This document shows, piece after piece, positions 26,785-34,999 of a DNA stretch of 64,000 bases. Source of the stretch: Corynebacterium fournieri (GTDB lineage: Bacteria > Actinomycetota > Actinomycetes > Mycobacteriales > Mycobacteriaceae); assembly GCF_030408775.1 (NCBI RefSeq), contig NZ_CP047210.1:744001-808000 (forward strand). The letters run 5' to 3'. The notes under the pieces were generated by a model. It saw only the letters and a list, made by a program, of their open reading frames with translations, had not been told where the DNA came from and searched no databases. Position numbers and translations under genes: made by a program. The stretch's first letter is position 1, and every line of letters starts with the position of its first letter.

Positions 26785-29700
26785 ATGACTGATACCACCC
26801 CTGCAGTGCTCGGCGGGTTGCTGACGGCAGCGTTGACAGACCCGAAACTGAAGGGCCTTGTCACGCACGTCGGCGAGGATTCGCTGCACGTAACGGGCAT
26901 TGACCAGGCTCGTTCCTGGGCTGCTGGCGCGATTGCCCGGGAGATACCGCTGCTGTTGGTCACGGCTACGGGCCACGAGGCTGAGGATCTCGCGGCTGAG
27001 CTCAAGGCGATCTTGGGCGAGGAAGAGGTGGCGCAGTTCCCGGCGTATGAGACGTTGCCGCACGAGCGACTCTCGCCGGCGGCGGATATCGTGGGCCGCC
27101 GCTCGAAGGTGCTGTGGGACATGCCGCGCGTGATTGTCGCGGCGGCGCGTGCGGTGTGCCAGCCGGTGCTGCCGGCCGTGGAGCCGATCCGCATCGCGGT
27201 GGACCAGGAGTGCGATTTTGAGGAGCTGACTCAACAGCTGGTGCACTTCGCGTACGACCATGTGGACATGGTGGCCTCCAGGGGCGAGTTCGCCACCCGC
27301 GGCGGCATTATCGACGTGTTTCCGACCACCGCTCAAAACCCCGTGCGCATCGAGTTCTGGGGCGATGAAGTCACCGACATCCGCTCCTTCGCCGTCGCCG
27401 ACCAGCGCACCATCGAGGAGGTGCGTTCGGTGGAGCTGCACCCCGCGAGGCAGTTGCTTATCGACGACTCCGTGGCCGCCAAAGCCGATGAGCTGGCGCG
27501 GAAATTCCCCTCGAACCCCACGCTTTCCTCACTGCTTTCCCGCATCTCCGAAAAGCAGCCGGCGGACGGCATGGAGGCGCTGATCCCGGCGTTGACGGAC
27601 GAGCAGTACGCGGTGCTGCCAGAGCTCATGCCCGCCGGTTCTCTGGTGCTGGTGACCAACCCGGAGAAGGTCCGCGCCCGCATCGCCGATTTGGAGGCGA
27701 CGGACCGCGAGTTCCTCGAAGCGGGCTGGGAGGCCGCCGCCATGGGCGCCGAAGGCCCCGTGGTGGTGGAGGGTCTGGACGTCTCCGCGTCGTCCTACCG
27801 CTCGTACGAATCCCTGGAGATCTCTGCGCGCAAGGCGGGCAACGCCTGGTGGACGTTCGCCCCGCCGGGCATGTTCGCCGCGGACGACGCGGAAACGCTG
27901 CCGCTGGAATTCGAGCCCGCCCCCGCGCCGAAAGGCGACCCGAAGGCGATTGAGCAGCTTTACGCCACCTTGAAGCTGCACGTCGGGAACAACCACGGCA
28001 AGGCGGCGTATGTCGCGCCGGCGAAGGGCTCGATCGACCGCATGGCGGAGCGCCTGCGCGAGCACGGGATTTCCGCCCGGGTAGCCACGCCGGGCCTGGA
28101 GCCTGTGGAGGGCGCTGTAACCCTCTACCAGGCCCTGTCCCATGCCGGCCTGGTGTTTTCCGGGCCAAACCTTGTGGTGGTCACCGAAACGGATGTCACC
28201 GGCAACCGCGTCGGCGACATCGCAGGCGCTAAACGGCGGGCCCCGCGCCGCCGCAACCGCGTTGATCCGCTGGCCCTGCAGCCGGGCGATTTCGTGGTGC
28301 ACGACACCCACGGCATCGGCAAGTTCGTGAAGATGGCGGAGCGCACCGTCAAAGCCGGCGACGAGGATTCTCGCCGCGAATACATCGTGTTGGAGTACCA
28401 GCCCGCCAAGCGCGGCCAGCCCGGCGACCAGCTGTGGGTGCCCATGGAGTCGTTGGACCTGCTGAGTAAGTACACCGGGGGCGAGAAGCCGTCGCTTAGC
28501 AAAATGGGCGGCTCCGACTGGAAATCCACCAAGCGCAAGGCGCGCGCGGCGGTGCGCGAGATCGCCGGCGAGCTGGTGGAGCTCTACGCCAAGCGCCAAG
28601 CCGCGCCGGGGCACGCGTTCGCGCCGGACACGCCGTGGCAGCACGAGATGGAAGACGCCTTCCCGTTTATGGAGACCGAAGACCAGCTCACCGCCATCGA
28701 GGCCGTGAAGGCGGACATGGAAAAGCCCACCCCGATGGACCGCGTGATCGTCGGCGACGTCGGCTTCGGCAAAACCGAGGTGGCTGTACGTGCCGCGTTC
28801 AAGGCGGTGCAGGACGGCAAGCAGGTCGCGGTGCTGGTACCGACCACGCTTTTGGCGCAGCAGCACTTCTCCACGTTCAACCAGCGCATGGACGGCTTCG
28901 GCGTGACGGTGCGGGAGCTGTCGCGCTTTACTACCGCCGCGGATTCGAAGAAGATCATCTCGGGGCTTGCGGATGGCTCGGTGGACATCGTCATCGGTAC
29001 CCACCGCCTGCTGCAGACGGGCGTGCAGTGGAAGAACCTCGGTTTGATCATCGTGGACGAGGAGCAACGCTTCGGCGTGGAGCACAAGGAACACATCAAG
29101 GCCTTGAAGTCGCATGTGGACGTGCTGACCATGACCGCAACGCCGATCCCGCGCACCCTGGAGATGTCGCTGACCGGCATCCGCGAGATGACCTCCATTA
29201 CCACCGCGCCCGAGGACCGCCACCCGGTGCTGACCTATGTGGGACCGCAGGAAGACAAGCAGGTCGCCGCAGCGATCCGGCGCGAGCTGCTGCGCGACGG
29301 CCAGGTCTTCTACATCCACAACAAGGTCTCCGACATTGAAAAGACCGCCCGCCAGCTGCGCGAGCTGGTCCCGGAGGCGCGCATCGTGGTCGCGCACGGC
29401 CAGATGAGCGAGCAGGTGCTCGAGCAGACCGTGCAAGGATTCTGGAACCGTGATTATGACGTCATGGTCTGCACCACGATTGTGGAAACCGGCCTGGACA
29501 TCGCCAACGCCAACACCCTGATCGTGGAAAACGCCCAGAACATGGGCCTCAGCCAGCTGCACCAGCTGCGCGGGCGCGTGGGGCGCTCCCGCGAGCGCGC
29601 ATACGCGTACTTTTTGTACCCGAAGGACAAGACGCTCACGGAGACCTCCTACGACCGGCTTGCCACCATCGCCCAGAACAACGACTTGGGCTCCGGCATC

Positions 29701-30417
29701 GCAGTGGCGCAAAAGGACTTGGAGATGCGCGGCGCCGGTAACGTGTTGGGGGCGGAGCAATCCGGCCACATCGCTGGCGTGGGCTTTGACATGTACGTGC
29801 GCCTGGTCAGCGAGGCGGTGGAGACGTTCAAGGGGCTGATGAGCGGCGAGCCGGTCGACGCGACAGACAAAGGCCCGAAGGAAATCCGCGTGGACCTGCC
29901 GGTGGACGCCCACATCCCGGAGACCTACATCAACTCCGAACGCCTGCGCTTGGAGGTCTACCGCAAGCTCGCGGAGGCGCGTGACGACGACGCGCTGCGT
30001 GCCGCCGCCGACGACATGATCGACCGCTTCGGTGCCCTGCCCGCGGAGGTCGAGCACCTCATGGCTGTGGCGCGGCTGCGCAACCAGGCCCGCGAGGTGG
30101 GGGTTTCCGACATCCTCACCCAGGGCAGCCGCATCAAGCTGCACCCGGTGGAGCTGCCGGACTCCAAGCAGGTGCGCCTGAAGCGCCTGTACCCGGGCGC
30201 GAACTTCCGCGCCGCGGCCAAGGCGCTGCAGGTGCCGATGCCGCGCGAAGGTGGAGCGAAGCGCGCCCTGAACGCGCCGAACTTGCGCGATACGGAGCTG
30301 CTGCAGTGGGTGGCCGACTTCATGACGGAGATGCTGGACGCGCCGAAGATCTCGGTCGCCGGGGCCGCCAAGACGGAGGAGAAGCCGAAGAAGAAGGTGT
30401 TCTCCGTCAGCGAGTAG
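26785..30417 (+). CDS. mfd: transcription-repair coupling factor
   Basis: A 1210-residue SF2 translocase that strips stalled RNA polymerase from damaged DNA and recruits UvrA. Order: UvrB-like N-terminal domains (1-480), an RNA polymerase interaction domain around FVVHDTHGIGKFV, then the RecG-like motor with GDVGFGKTEVAVRA (Walker A), VDEEQRFGV (DEEQ box), TATPIPRT and the QLRGRVGRS motif VI, and a C-terminal TRCF domain ending near residue 1150. Full length for the family. Confidence 0.97.
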   Translation: MTDTTPAVLGGLLTAALTDPKLKGLVTHVGEDSLHVTGIDQARSWAAGAIAREIPLLLVTATGHEAEDLAAELKAILGEEEVAQFPAYETLPHERLSPAADIVGRRSKVLWDMPRVIVAAARAVCQPVLPAVEPIRIAVDQECDFEELTQQLVHFAYDHVDMVASRGEFATRGGIIDVFPTTAQNPVRIEFWGDEVTDIRSFAVADQRTIEEVRSVELHPARQLLIDDSVAAKADELARKFPSNPTLSSLLSRISEKQPADGMEALIPALTDEQYAVLPELMPAGSLVLVTNPEKVRARIADLEATDREFLEAGWEAAAMGAEGPVVVEGLDVSASSYRSYESLEISARKAGNAWWTFAPPGMFAADDAETLPLEFEPAPAPKGDPKAIEQLYATLKLHVGNNHGKAAYVAPAKGSIDRMAERLREHGISARVATPGLEPVEGAVTLYQALSHAGLVFSGPNLVVVTETDVTGNRVGDIAGAKRRAPRRRNRVDPLALQPGDFVVHDTHGIGKFVKMAERTVKAGDEDSRREYIVLEYQPAKRGQPGDQLWVPMESLDLLSKYTGGEKPSLSKMGGSDWKSTKRKARAAVREIAGELVELYAKRQAAPGHAFAPDTPWQHEMEDAFPFMETEDQLTAIEAVKADMEKPTPMDRVIVGDVGFGKTEVAVRAAFKAVQDGKQVAVLVPTTLLAQQHFSTFNQRMDGFGVTVRELSRFTTAADSKKIISGLADGSVDIVIGTHRLLQTGVQWKNLGLIIVDEEQRFGVEHKEHIKALKSHVDVLTMTATPIPRTLEMSLTGIREMTSITTAPEDRHPVLTYVGPQEDKQVAAAIRRELLRDGQVFYIHNKVSDIEKTARQLRELVPEARIVVAHGQMSEQVLEQTVQGFWNRDYDVMVCTTIVETGLDIANANTLIVENAQNMGLSQLHQLRGRVGRSRERAYAYFLYPKDKTLTETSYDRLATIAQNNDLGSGIAVAQKDLEMRGAGNVLGAEQSGHIAGVGFDMYVRLVSEAVETFKGLMSGEPVDATDKGPKEIRVDLPVDAHIPETYINSERLRLEVYRKLAEARDDDALRAAADDMIDRFGALPAEVEHLMAVARLRNQAREVGVSDILTQGSRIKLHPVELPDSKQVRLKRLYPGANFRAAAKALQVPMPREGGAKRALNAPNLRDTELLQWVADFMTEMLDAPKISVAGAAKTEEKPKKKVFSVSE

Positions 30418-30436
30418 GCAGGTCAAGACCTGCCTA
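30415..30436. terminator. palindrome covering both stops of mfd and CPBP gene
   Basis: A 10-bp perfect inverted repeat (TAGGCAGGTC/GACCTGCCTA with 2-nt centre) that contains both convergent stop codons. It has no T-tract; it may act as a bidirectional terminator or simply block read-through. Confidence 0.45.
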
Positions 30437-31054
30437 GAAGAACTGGGGCAGGATCAAAAGCATCCCGATGCTCCAGGTCAGGTGCGCTGCAATCGGAGAG
30501 TAGAGCCGGCCGGTTTTCGCCGCTTCGAAGTAGGCCACCGCTCCCAGCACGCCGGCGGCGAAGACCAACAGCGGCACGCCCATCACGCACGTGACCAGGC
30601 AGTAGGCGAGGGTGGACCACACGCCGGCCTGCGCCAACGACTGGCCCATCGCGCGCAGCTGCCGCGGTACCACGTCGCGGAAGACCAACTCCTCGCCAGC
30701 TCCGTTAACCACCAGCACCAGCAGCGTCAGGGCGTAGCCGCCCTTGTCAGGCGTGTCCAGCAGCTCCGCCGCGGGGCCAGCGAGGAACGGGATGTGCTGC
30801 ACCACCAGCGCCCCGAGGACGAACACGAGCGCCAGTGCGGCGCCGATGAGGGCGCCCCGGAGGACGTCGAAAAGCTTGCGCGGCCCCGCGAACGCCGTGC
30901 GGCTGCCCCACAGCCACCACGCGGCCGCGTACACCACGGCGGTAAAGGCGGTGGCCCAGTAGAAGCCCGCGGTGCCGTCGCCGGCGCGGCGTGCGAGAAA
31001 CAGGCCGAGTGCGCCGAGGGAGCAGGGGACGACAAACAGCCACTGCCTGGTCAC
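30434..31054 (-). CDS. CPBP family intramembrane glutamic endopeptidase
   Basis: A 206-residue membrane protein with seven or eight hydrophobic segments. Motif 1 GEELVFRDV (EExxxR, about 117-125), with a later HLTWS histidine near residue 191, defines the CPBP/Abi protease family related to Rce1. Its substrates are unknown; members process prenylated or bacteriocin-related peptides. GTG 31054 follows GGAGG by 6 nt. Convergent with mfd. Confidence 0.82.
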   Translation of the reverse strand: MTRQWLFVVPCSLGALGLFLARRAGDGTAGFYWATAFTAVVYAAAWWLWGSRTAFAGPRKLFDVLRGALIGAALALVFVLGALVVQHIPFLAGPAAELLDTPDKGGYALTLLVLVVNGAGEELVFRDVVPRQLRAMGQSLAQAGVWSTLAYCLVTCVMGVPLLVFAAGVLGAVAYFEAAKTGRLYSPIAAHLTWSIGMLLILPQFF

Positions 31055-31170
31055 GTGTGCCTCCGTCTAAATATCTGCGGCGATTCTGGTCCAAGATTAC
31101 GGCATGGCTGGCGCGCGAAAATCCTCGCCCGTTCGAGGGGAGCGGACTTGCGTGGTAGCTGCTGCACTAC

Positions 31171-31353
31171 ATGGACGACGGCGCCCGTTCGCCCAATAGG
31201 AAACCGACATGGCGTTCGGTAGATTCTGCCGAAGCTGAAAAGGATGCTTACCGTTATGGGAGCAAACTCGGGGATGCGCACAAGAGGCATTGTTACCCTC
31301 AAAAGAAATACCGGCCTTCAGGAGCCATTGACACGGATTGGAACCCTAAATGA
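31171..31353 (+). CDS. short orphan ORF, 60 aa
   Basis: A 60-codon frame, basic and rich in Lys, Tyr and Asp, ending in ATGA overlap with the following ORF. No family is recognised. Its base composition falls below that of the surrounding core genes, which suggests acquired DNA or a remnant of a longer gene. No ribosome binding site is evident, so the start is doubtful. The preceding 116 nt (31055-31170) carry no recognised signal beyond the CPBP ribosome binding site. Confidence 0.3.
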   Translation: MDDGARSPNRKPTWRSVDSAEAEKDAYRYGSKLGDAHKRHCYPQKKYRPSGAIDTDWNPK

Positions 31354-31745
31354 AACCCGGTGAAATCACGCTGACTCGAACCTACTTTCTAGCCAAGGAG
31401 GACGAGCTACCCCGGTGTTATCAGCGCTATCTTGAACGGGTCGAGCGCGTCAAACAGTTCACGACCGTCTACCTGGTCGCTGATATGGAGTTTTACGAGA
31501 CTAATCCTGTTGTGAAGGAAAATCTGCTCGTGAAACTTGGTTATCAGAGTGCTGAACCGCCAAATGAAGATGAATGGAATCTCTATAGTTATTCCACCGC
31601 TCTTGGGACTCTCGAGGAGCCGATCGAACCCGGCGCATCAGTATCCCGGTTATGGGAAGATATGCTTCTCGCTGACGAAGATGAGTTTCCCCGGTCTTTT
31701 ATCAGCTCAGTCAGTTTCTCGTCTTTGATGTCACGACCAACATAG
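31350..31745 (+). CDS. orphan ORF, 131 aa
   Basis: A 131-residue acidic cytosolic protein without recognisable family. Two internal segments resemble each other, FLAKEDELPRC (about 13-23) and LLADEDEFPRS (about 105-115), hinting at an internal duplication. The C-terminus is Ser-rich. Composition is clearly lower in GC than the flanking mfd and phytase genes. It overlaps the 60-aa ORF by 4 nt, so a coupled pair such as toxin-immunity is conceivable but unsupported by any motif. Confidence 0.4.
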   Translation: MKPGEITLTRTYFLAKEDELPRCYQRYLERVERVKQFTTVYLVADMEFYETNPVVKENLLVKLGYQSAEPPNEDEWNLYSYSTALGTLEEPIEPGASVSRLWEDMLLADEDEFPRSFISSVSFSSLMSRPT

Positions 31746-31833
31746 TGAGCCCGAAGCGGTTTGGCCTGAAGCCGGAATTTTAGATTCGGCGGGGTTAGTA
31801 CCTACTGTTTCTGTTCATCAGGTTGCCCCGGGC

Positions 31834-31989
31834 TAAAGCGGGTCGGCTGGCTCCGCACGGTGAAAAAGCTGACCGATTCCCGCCCGGAGGCGCCGGGAAC
31901 TACGATGTTTCCCGTCGCCCCTATAGCCCGATTGGCAGAGGCAGCGGACTAAAATCCGCCCAGTGTCGGTTCGAGCCCGACTGGGGGCA
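31834..31989. repeat. decayed copy of the tRNA-Leu promoter and gene
   Basis: This 156-bp stretch repeats 34503-34662 with a few substitutions and short indels, in the same orientation, 2.67 kb away. In the other copy an 11-bp perfect stem lies upstream of the tRNA; here that stem is interrupted, so this looks like the degenerate copy. The preceding 31746-31833 shows no gene. Confidence 0.85.
31917..31989 (+). pseudogene. tRNA-Leu pseudogene with 6-nt anticodon loop
   Basis: Identical to the tRNA at 34589-34662 except for one A-to-G change in the D-loop and loss of one T in the anticodon loop (CTAAAA instead of CTTAAAA). Acceptor, anticodon stem and T-arm are intact. A six-base anticodon loop should not decode normally, so I call it a pseudogene; an error in sequencing of a T run would be the alternative. 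Confidence 0.7.
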
Positions 31990-31992
31990 CTG

Positions 31993-32196
31993 TCACCAAT
32001 TGGGGCCTCGTCTGATTCGGATGGGGCCCTTCACCGTTTCCAGATCCACGGTGTCGGACCCCTGAGTAACAATCACGGTCCCGGAGTGTGCAAGATCCTG
32101 TGTTGCGTCGCGCACGGGCTGAATGAGCTTGCGCCAGTCGTCGCCCCCGAGGTCGCACGCGACCTCGGACGGACAAATGGAAGAGGAAGCATCGCG
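31993..32196 (-). pseudogene. possible asparaginase gene fragment
   Basis: The minus-strand frame reads DDWRKLIQPVRDATQ and then GTVIVTQGSDTVDLE, resembling the second active-site region (VVTHGTDT) of L-asparaginases, with Gln in place of the His. Both ends are lost: it is fused to a DoxX-like piece on one side and to the tRNA copy on the other. Short match; low confidence. Confidence 0.4.
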
Positions 32197-32307
32197 GGCA
32201 GCGAACTTCCCGCCGGTAGCCCGCGCTTTCGGGTTTGCCAGCAGAGCAGCGGCGGCGAGCTCGGCCGCGCCGGAGACGTACGTGTAGGCGCGTGCGGAGC
32301 CGGGGTG
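32197..32307 (-). pseudogene. DoxX gene fragment
   Basis: Encodes about 37 residues (including RAYTYVSGAAELAAAALL and KFAA) nearly identical to residues 29-70 of the intact DoxX protein at 45607-45963, in the same orientation. Nucleotide identity is high over about 110 bp and then stops abruptly at both sides. It is a duplicated gene fragment within a mosaic of remnants. Confidence 0.75.
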
Positions 32308-33135
32308 GGCCGGATCGTGTACCTGGGCGGGCTGCACCCGCAGGGCGAGGAAATGTCCGTGCATCTCGCCTCGCGCGTCAGGGGCGGGGAGATCCTAATG
32401 GATTCGGGCGTGCCCACTGCGGTGCTGCAGGCGGGCGTGGTCATCGGTGACGGCTCGCTGTCGTTCCAGCTGCTGCGGCACGTCACCGAACGCGTGCCCG
32501 CGTTCGTCGCACCGGAGTGGATCACCAACGAGATCACCCCGATCGGCGCCCGCGACATCGCCTTCTACCTAGTAGCGGCGGCCGATCTCCCGGCGGAGAT
32601 GAACCGCACCTTCGACGTGGGCGGGCTGGACTCGATGCCGTACGTGGAGATGATGCAGCGCTACGCCGAGGCGGTGGGGTTGCACCGCCGCCCGTACTTC
32701 ACCGCGCCGATCATGACCCGCGGGTTAGCCGCGTGGGGGTTGGGCGTGCTCACCCCGCTGGGCCACAAGCAGATCCTGCCGATCTTCGAATCGGTCAGCG
32801 TGGACACCGTGGTCGAGGAACACGACCTCGAAGCGCTGGTGGGAACGCCACGGGGCGGCAACCAGAAATTCGAGGACGCGGTGCGGGCGGCCGCCGAGGG
32901 CACCGAACCGGGCTGGTATGGCGGGTTGGCCACCATGTTGCATTTGGCGGCGGTGGCTGCGGGCGCGTTAAGTCGGCGGCCGTTGGTGCAGGTTCCGCTC
33001 AACCTCGCCGCGGCGGTGGCGGGCACCATCGCCGCGGGTAACGCACGAGAGGCTGGGCGCTCGCCGTGGCCCGCGGTTGTGGCGAGCGGGCTCGGCGTCG
33101 CCGCGATGTCGGAAGTTACTTCACCGAGAAGGTGA
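32308..33135 (+). pseudogene. N-terminally truncated NAD(P)H-binding SDR-like gene
   Basis: Recognisable coding begins at GRIVYLGGLHPQGEE, a mid-protein motif of atypical (NDUFA9-like) SDR proteins, and continues through AGVVIGDGSLSFQLL and FDVGGLDSMPYVEMM. The N-terminal Rossmann fold of roughly 100 residues is missing, replaced by the reverse complement of a DoxX fragment, so NAD(P) binding should be lost. An open frame runs through the junction from 31963 by chance. The C-terminus overlaps the convergent phytase-like gene by 20 nt. Confidence 0.65.
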
Positions 33136-34429
33136 TCATCTCGGTGTCGTCCGGCTTGCCGCGGTAGCGGCCATCGTCGCCGGGGAAGTTGTTGTCCAGC
33201 GCGGTGAGGTAGCGGCCGTCTTCCAGCTGGATGATGGTTTCGACACTGAGCAGCGCGAATTGGAACGGATCGCCGACGCCGTAAGCGCGGGCGTCGGAGA
33301 CCATGCCGATTTTGCCCGGGTTGGCAATGCTAAGCAGGTCCGCCATCAGGTCCTTCTTCAGCGTGGAGCCAGCCTTGGCGTCCGCGAAGTCCTTCACCTC
33401 GAAGACCTTCTTAAGCTGGGCCTCCGAGCCGCGGAAATCGTCGCGCTCGAGCATGAGCAGGCGGCCGTCCTTGGTCAAGAATGCGTCGCCAATCAGCGCG
33501 TCTTCGTCTTCTGCAAGGTAATCCCAGGTCTTTCCGGTGTACTTTCCGGTTTCGGTGTCGAACTGGGAGATCACGCGCACGCGCTTGTCGGTGGCTTCGT
33601 CGAGGTAGCCCTCGAAGATCGGGTAGAGGTAGCGGCCGTCGGTGGCCATGGCTTCGAAGCCCTTGGAGTTGCGCAGGTTCGGCTTTTCTTCAGCGCCCAG
33701 CGTCGGGTTGGACGGGCTCTTGACATCCGGGTAGGCAAACGGGGCGTCGAGAAGTGTGCCGTCCTTGTCCACGTGGAGGATGTAGGGGCCGAACTCTTCG
33801 CCAACCCAAAAGGTGCCGTCCGCGGCCTGCACGAAGGACTCAGGGTCGAAATCCGCGCCGGTGAGCAGGCGGTCCTCGGTGTCGTTGTTGACGATGTCCC
33901 AGGAAATTTTGTTGTTCGGGTCCTTCAGCGAAACGTAGTCCAGCACTTCGATGCCGCCGGTGTCCTTCGGGTCCTTCGCGGTGCCCGCGGTCTCCCAGTT
34001 CGGCTTCACCGTGTAGATGCGCAGTAGGAAGTCGGAGGAGTTCTTCTTCGAGCCGAAGCCGTTGTCGGGAAGCGCGTAGAACTGGCCATCGCCCTTCTCA
34101 ACAATTCCGGAAAAGCCTGGGATGACCTGGCCCTTGAACGGGTGGGTCTGCCCGTTGCCGTCGAAGGCATCCTTGCCGGAATCCGGGCCAGGCGCCTGGT
34201 AGAGCGCCGAGAGCTTCGCGCGACCGTCCAGGACGGGGCCTTGTGCCGTGGACGGGGCAGCTGCCTGGTTGCTTGATCCTGTCCCCTCGGAGCTTCCGCC
34301 CGCAGCGGCTCCGATGGCGCCGCCGACGAGACCGCCGACGACGAAGGCGCCTGCGACGGCGGCGATGATCTGCTCGAAGTTCAGGTCCTTGATCAGCTGG
34401 TCAAGCGGGGGAGGGAGCTGGATGTTCAC
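33116..34429 (-). CDS. phytase-like esterase domain protein, exported
   Basis: A 437-residue protein with an N-terminal hydrophobic segment (about 20-45, AAVAGAFVVGGLVGG) followed by a low-complexity Ser/Gly/Ala linker and then a beta-propeller-like esterase-like-phytase domain (about 75-437). Typical pieces are GFSGIVEKGDGQFYALPDNGF, DPESFVQAADGTFWVGEEFGPYI and KGFEAMATDGRYLYP. Likely a surface-anchored phosphoesterase; substrate unknown. GTG 34429 follows a weak GGTAGA. It sits between two copies of the tRNA-Leu locus. Confidence 0.82.
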   Translation of the reverse strand: MNIQLPPPLDQLIKDLNFEQIIAAVAGAFVVGGLVGGAIGAAAGGSSEGTGSSNQAAAPSTAQGPVLDGRAKLSALYQAPGPDSGKDAFDGNGQTHPFKGQVIPGFSGIVEKGDGQFYALPDNGFGSKKNSSDFLLRIYTVKPNWETAGTAKDPKDTGGIEVLDYVSLKDPNNKISWDIVNNDTEDRLLTGADFDPESFVQAADGTFWVGEEFGPYILHVDKDGTLLDAPFAYPDVKSPSNPTLGAEEKPNLRNSKGFEAMATDGRYLYPIFEGYLDEATDKRVRVISQFDTETGKYTGKTWDYLAEDEDALIGDAFLTKDGRLLMLERDDFRGSEAQLKKVFEVKDFADAKAGSTLKKDLMADLLSIANPGKIGMVSDARAYGVGDPFQFALLSVETIIQLEDGRYLTALDNNFPGDDGRYRGKPDDTEMITFSVK

Positions 34430-34502
34430 GTGCTTCTACCTTTGCAGTGTCCGGGAACCTGAGCGTCAGCTCAGGTAGAATTTAGTATTTGCACGGAGAG
34501 TG

Positions 34503-34662
34503 TAAGGCGGGTCGGTCGGCTCCGCACGGCGAAAACGAGCCGACCGATTCCCGCCCGGAGGCGCCGGGGAAGTACGATGTTTCCCGTCGCCCCTATAGCC
34601 CAATTGGCAGAGGCAGCGGACTTAAAATCCGCCCAGTGTCGGTTCGAGCCCGACTGGGGGCA
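34503..34662. repeat. tRNA-Leu promoter and gene, intact copy
   Basis: Partner of 31834-31989. Contains an 11-bp perfect stem (34512-34522 with 34537-34547), a TACGAT -10-like box about 10 nt before the tRNA, and the tRNA. The stem just upstream of the promoter could terminate incoming transcripts. Confidence 0.8.
34589..34662 (+). tRNA. tRNA-Leu (UAA)
   Basis: A 74-nt cloverleaf: acceptor GCCCCTA/TGGGGGC, anticodon stem GCGGA/TCCGC with loop CTTAAAA (anticodon TAA, codon UUA), T-arm GTCGG-TTCGAGC-CCGAC. The variable loop is only 5 nt (CCAGT), unlike the long arm usual for bacterial tRNA-Leu. CCA is not encoded here. The 3' half is the attachment site of the integrated element. Confidence 0.88.
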
Positions 34663-34663
34663 C
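34629..34663 (+). other. attL
   Basis: 35 bp identical to 44727-44761, covering the 3' side of the tRNA anticodon stem, the T-arm and the acceptor end. Crossover within it leaves the tRNA functional but replaces the native 3' flank, so the CCA seen at attR is not encoded at this copy. Confidence 0.88.
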
Positions 34664-34708
34664 GTTTATCAGGCGAAACGAGTGCCGAAGCTGTCGATCG
34701 CCGGTTGA

Positions 34709-34727
34709 GGTGTCCGAAAAATGTCCA
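34709..34727. repeat. putative integrase arm-type repeats near attL
   Basis: GGTGTCCGAAAAATGTCC, i.e. two TGTCC units 10 bp apart separated by an A-run. The same arrangement occurs beside attR at 44591-44608, as expected of arm-binding sites for a tyrosine integrase. Confidence 0.45.
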
Positions 34728-34843
34728 TTTAAAAACGGGCCGCCATCGCGCGCGCGTGTTGTCGGCCGTGCACGTCAATTCGGCCGAAAGGCCTGATACC
34801 TCTATAACGCGCGCGACCCCCCCTTTGACCGGGGAGAGAGAAA

Positions 34844-34959
34844 CCTGACTCGGGTCGCGCGGTGCTCAGTCAGGGGCGGGATGTGCCGATGAATATGGCC
34901 ACCGGGGTAATCTCCGGCACTATGCCCACCTGACTGAGCACCGCGCCCCCCGAGTCAGG
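34844..34959. other. large nested inverted repeat in the 34,664-34,999 gap
   Basis: The 337-bp stretch between attL and the first element gene holds no gene. Its core is an almost perfect 31-bp inverted repeat (34844-34874 with 34929-34959, one small internal bulge) enclosing a second one (GTGCCG 34883-34888 with CGGCAC 34915-34920). On the plus strand it is followed by ATTTTTT (34961-34967). It could be a terminator for rightward transcription, a structured RNA, or the packaging (cos-like) site of the element. Confidence 0.7.
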
Positions 34960-34999
34960 GATTTTTTACGCGGGGTCAAAAAGTTTGCCGTAGCTTGGC

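Noticed and set aside
27529-30426. A 965-codon open frame opposite mfd
   Set aside because: Its length results from GC-rich third positions of mfd read in antisense; composition is His/Arg/Val-rich without domains.
31917-31989. The altered tRNA as a frameshift suppressor
   Set aside because: Suppressors of this kind gain, not lose, a loop base; the degraded upstream stem points to a pseudogene.
31963-32307. N-terminal part of the 390-codon plus frame as a real protein
   Set aside because: It starts in the tRNA copy and runs antisense to asparaginase- and DoxX-like fragments; only the portion after 32308 matches a family.
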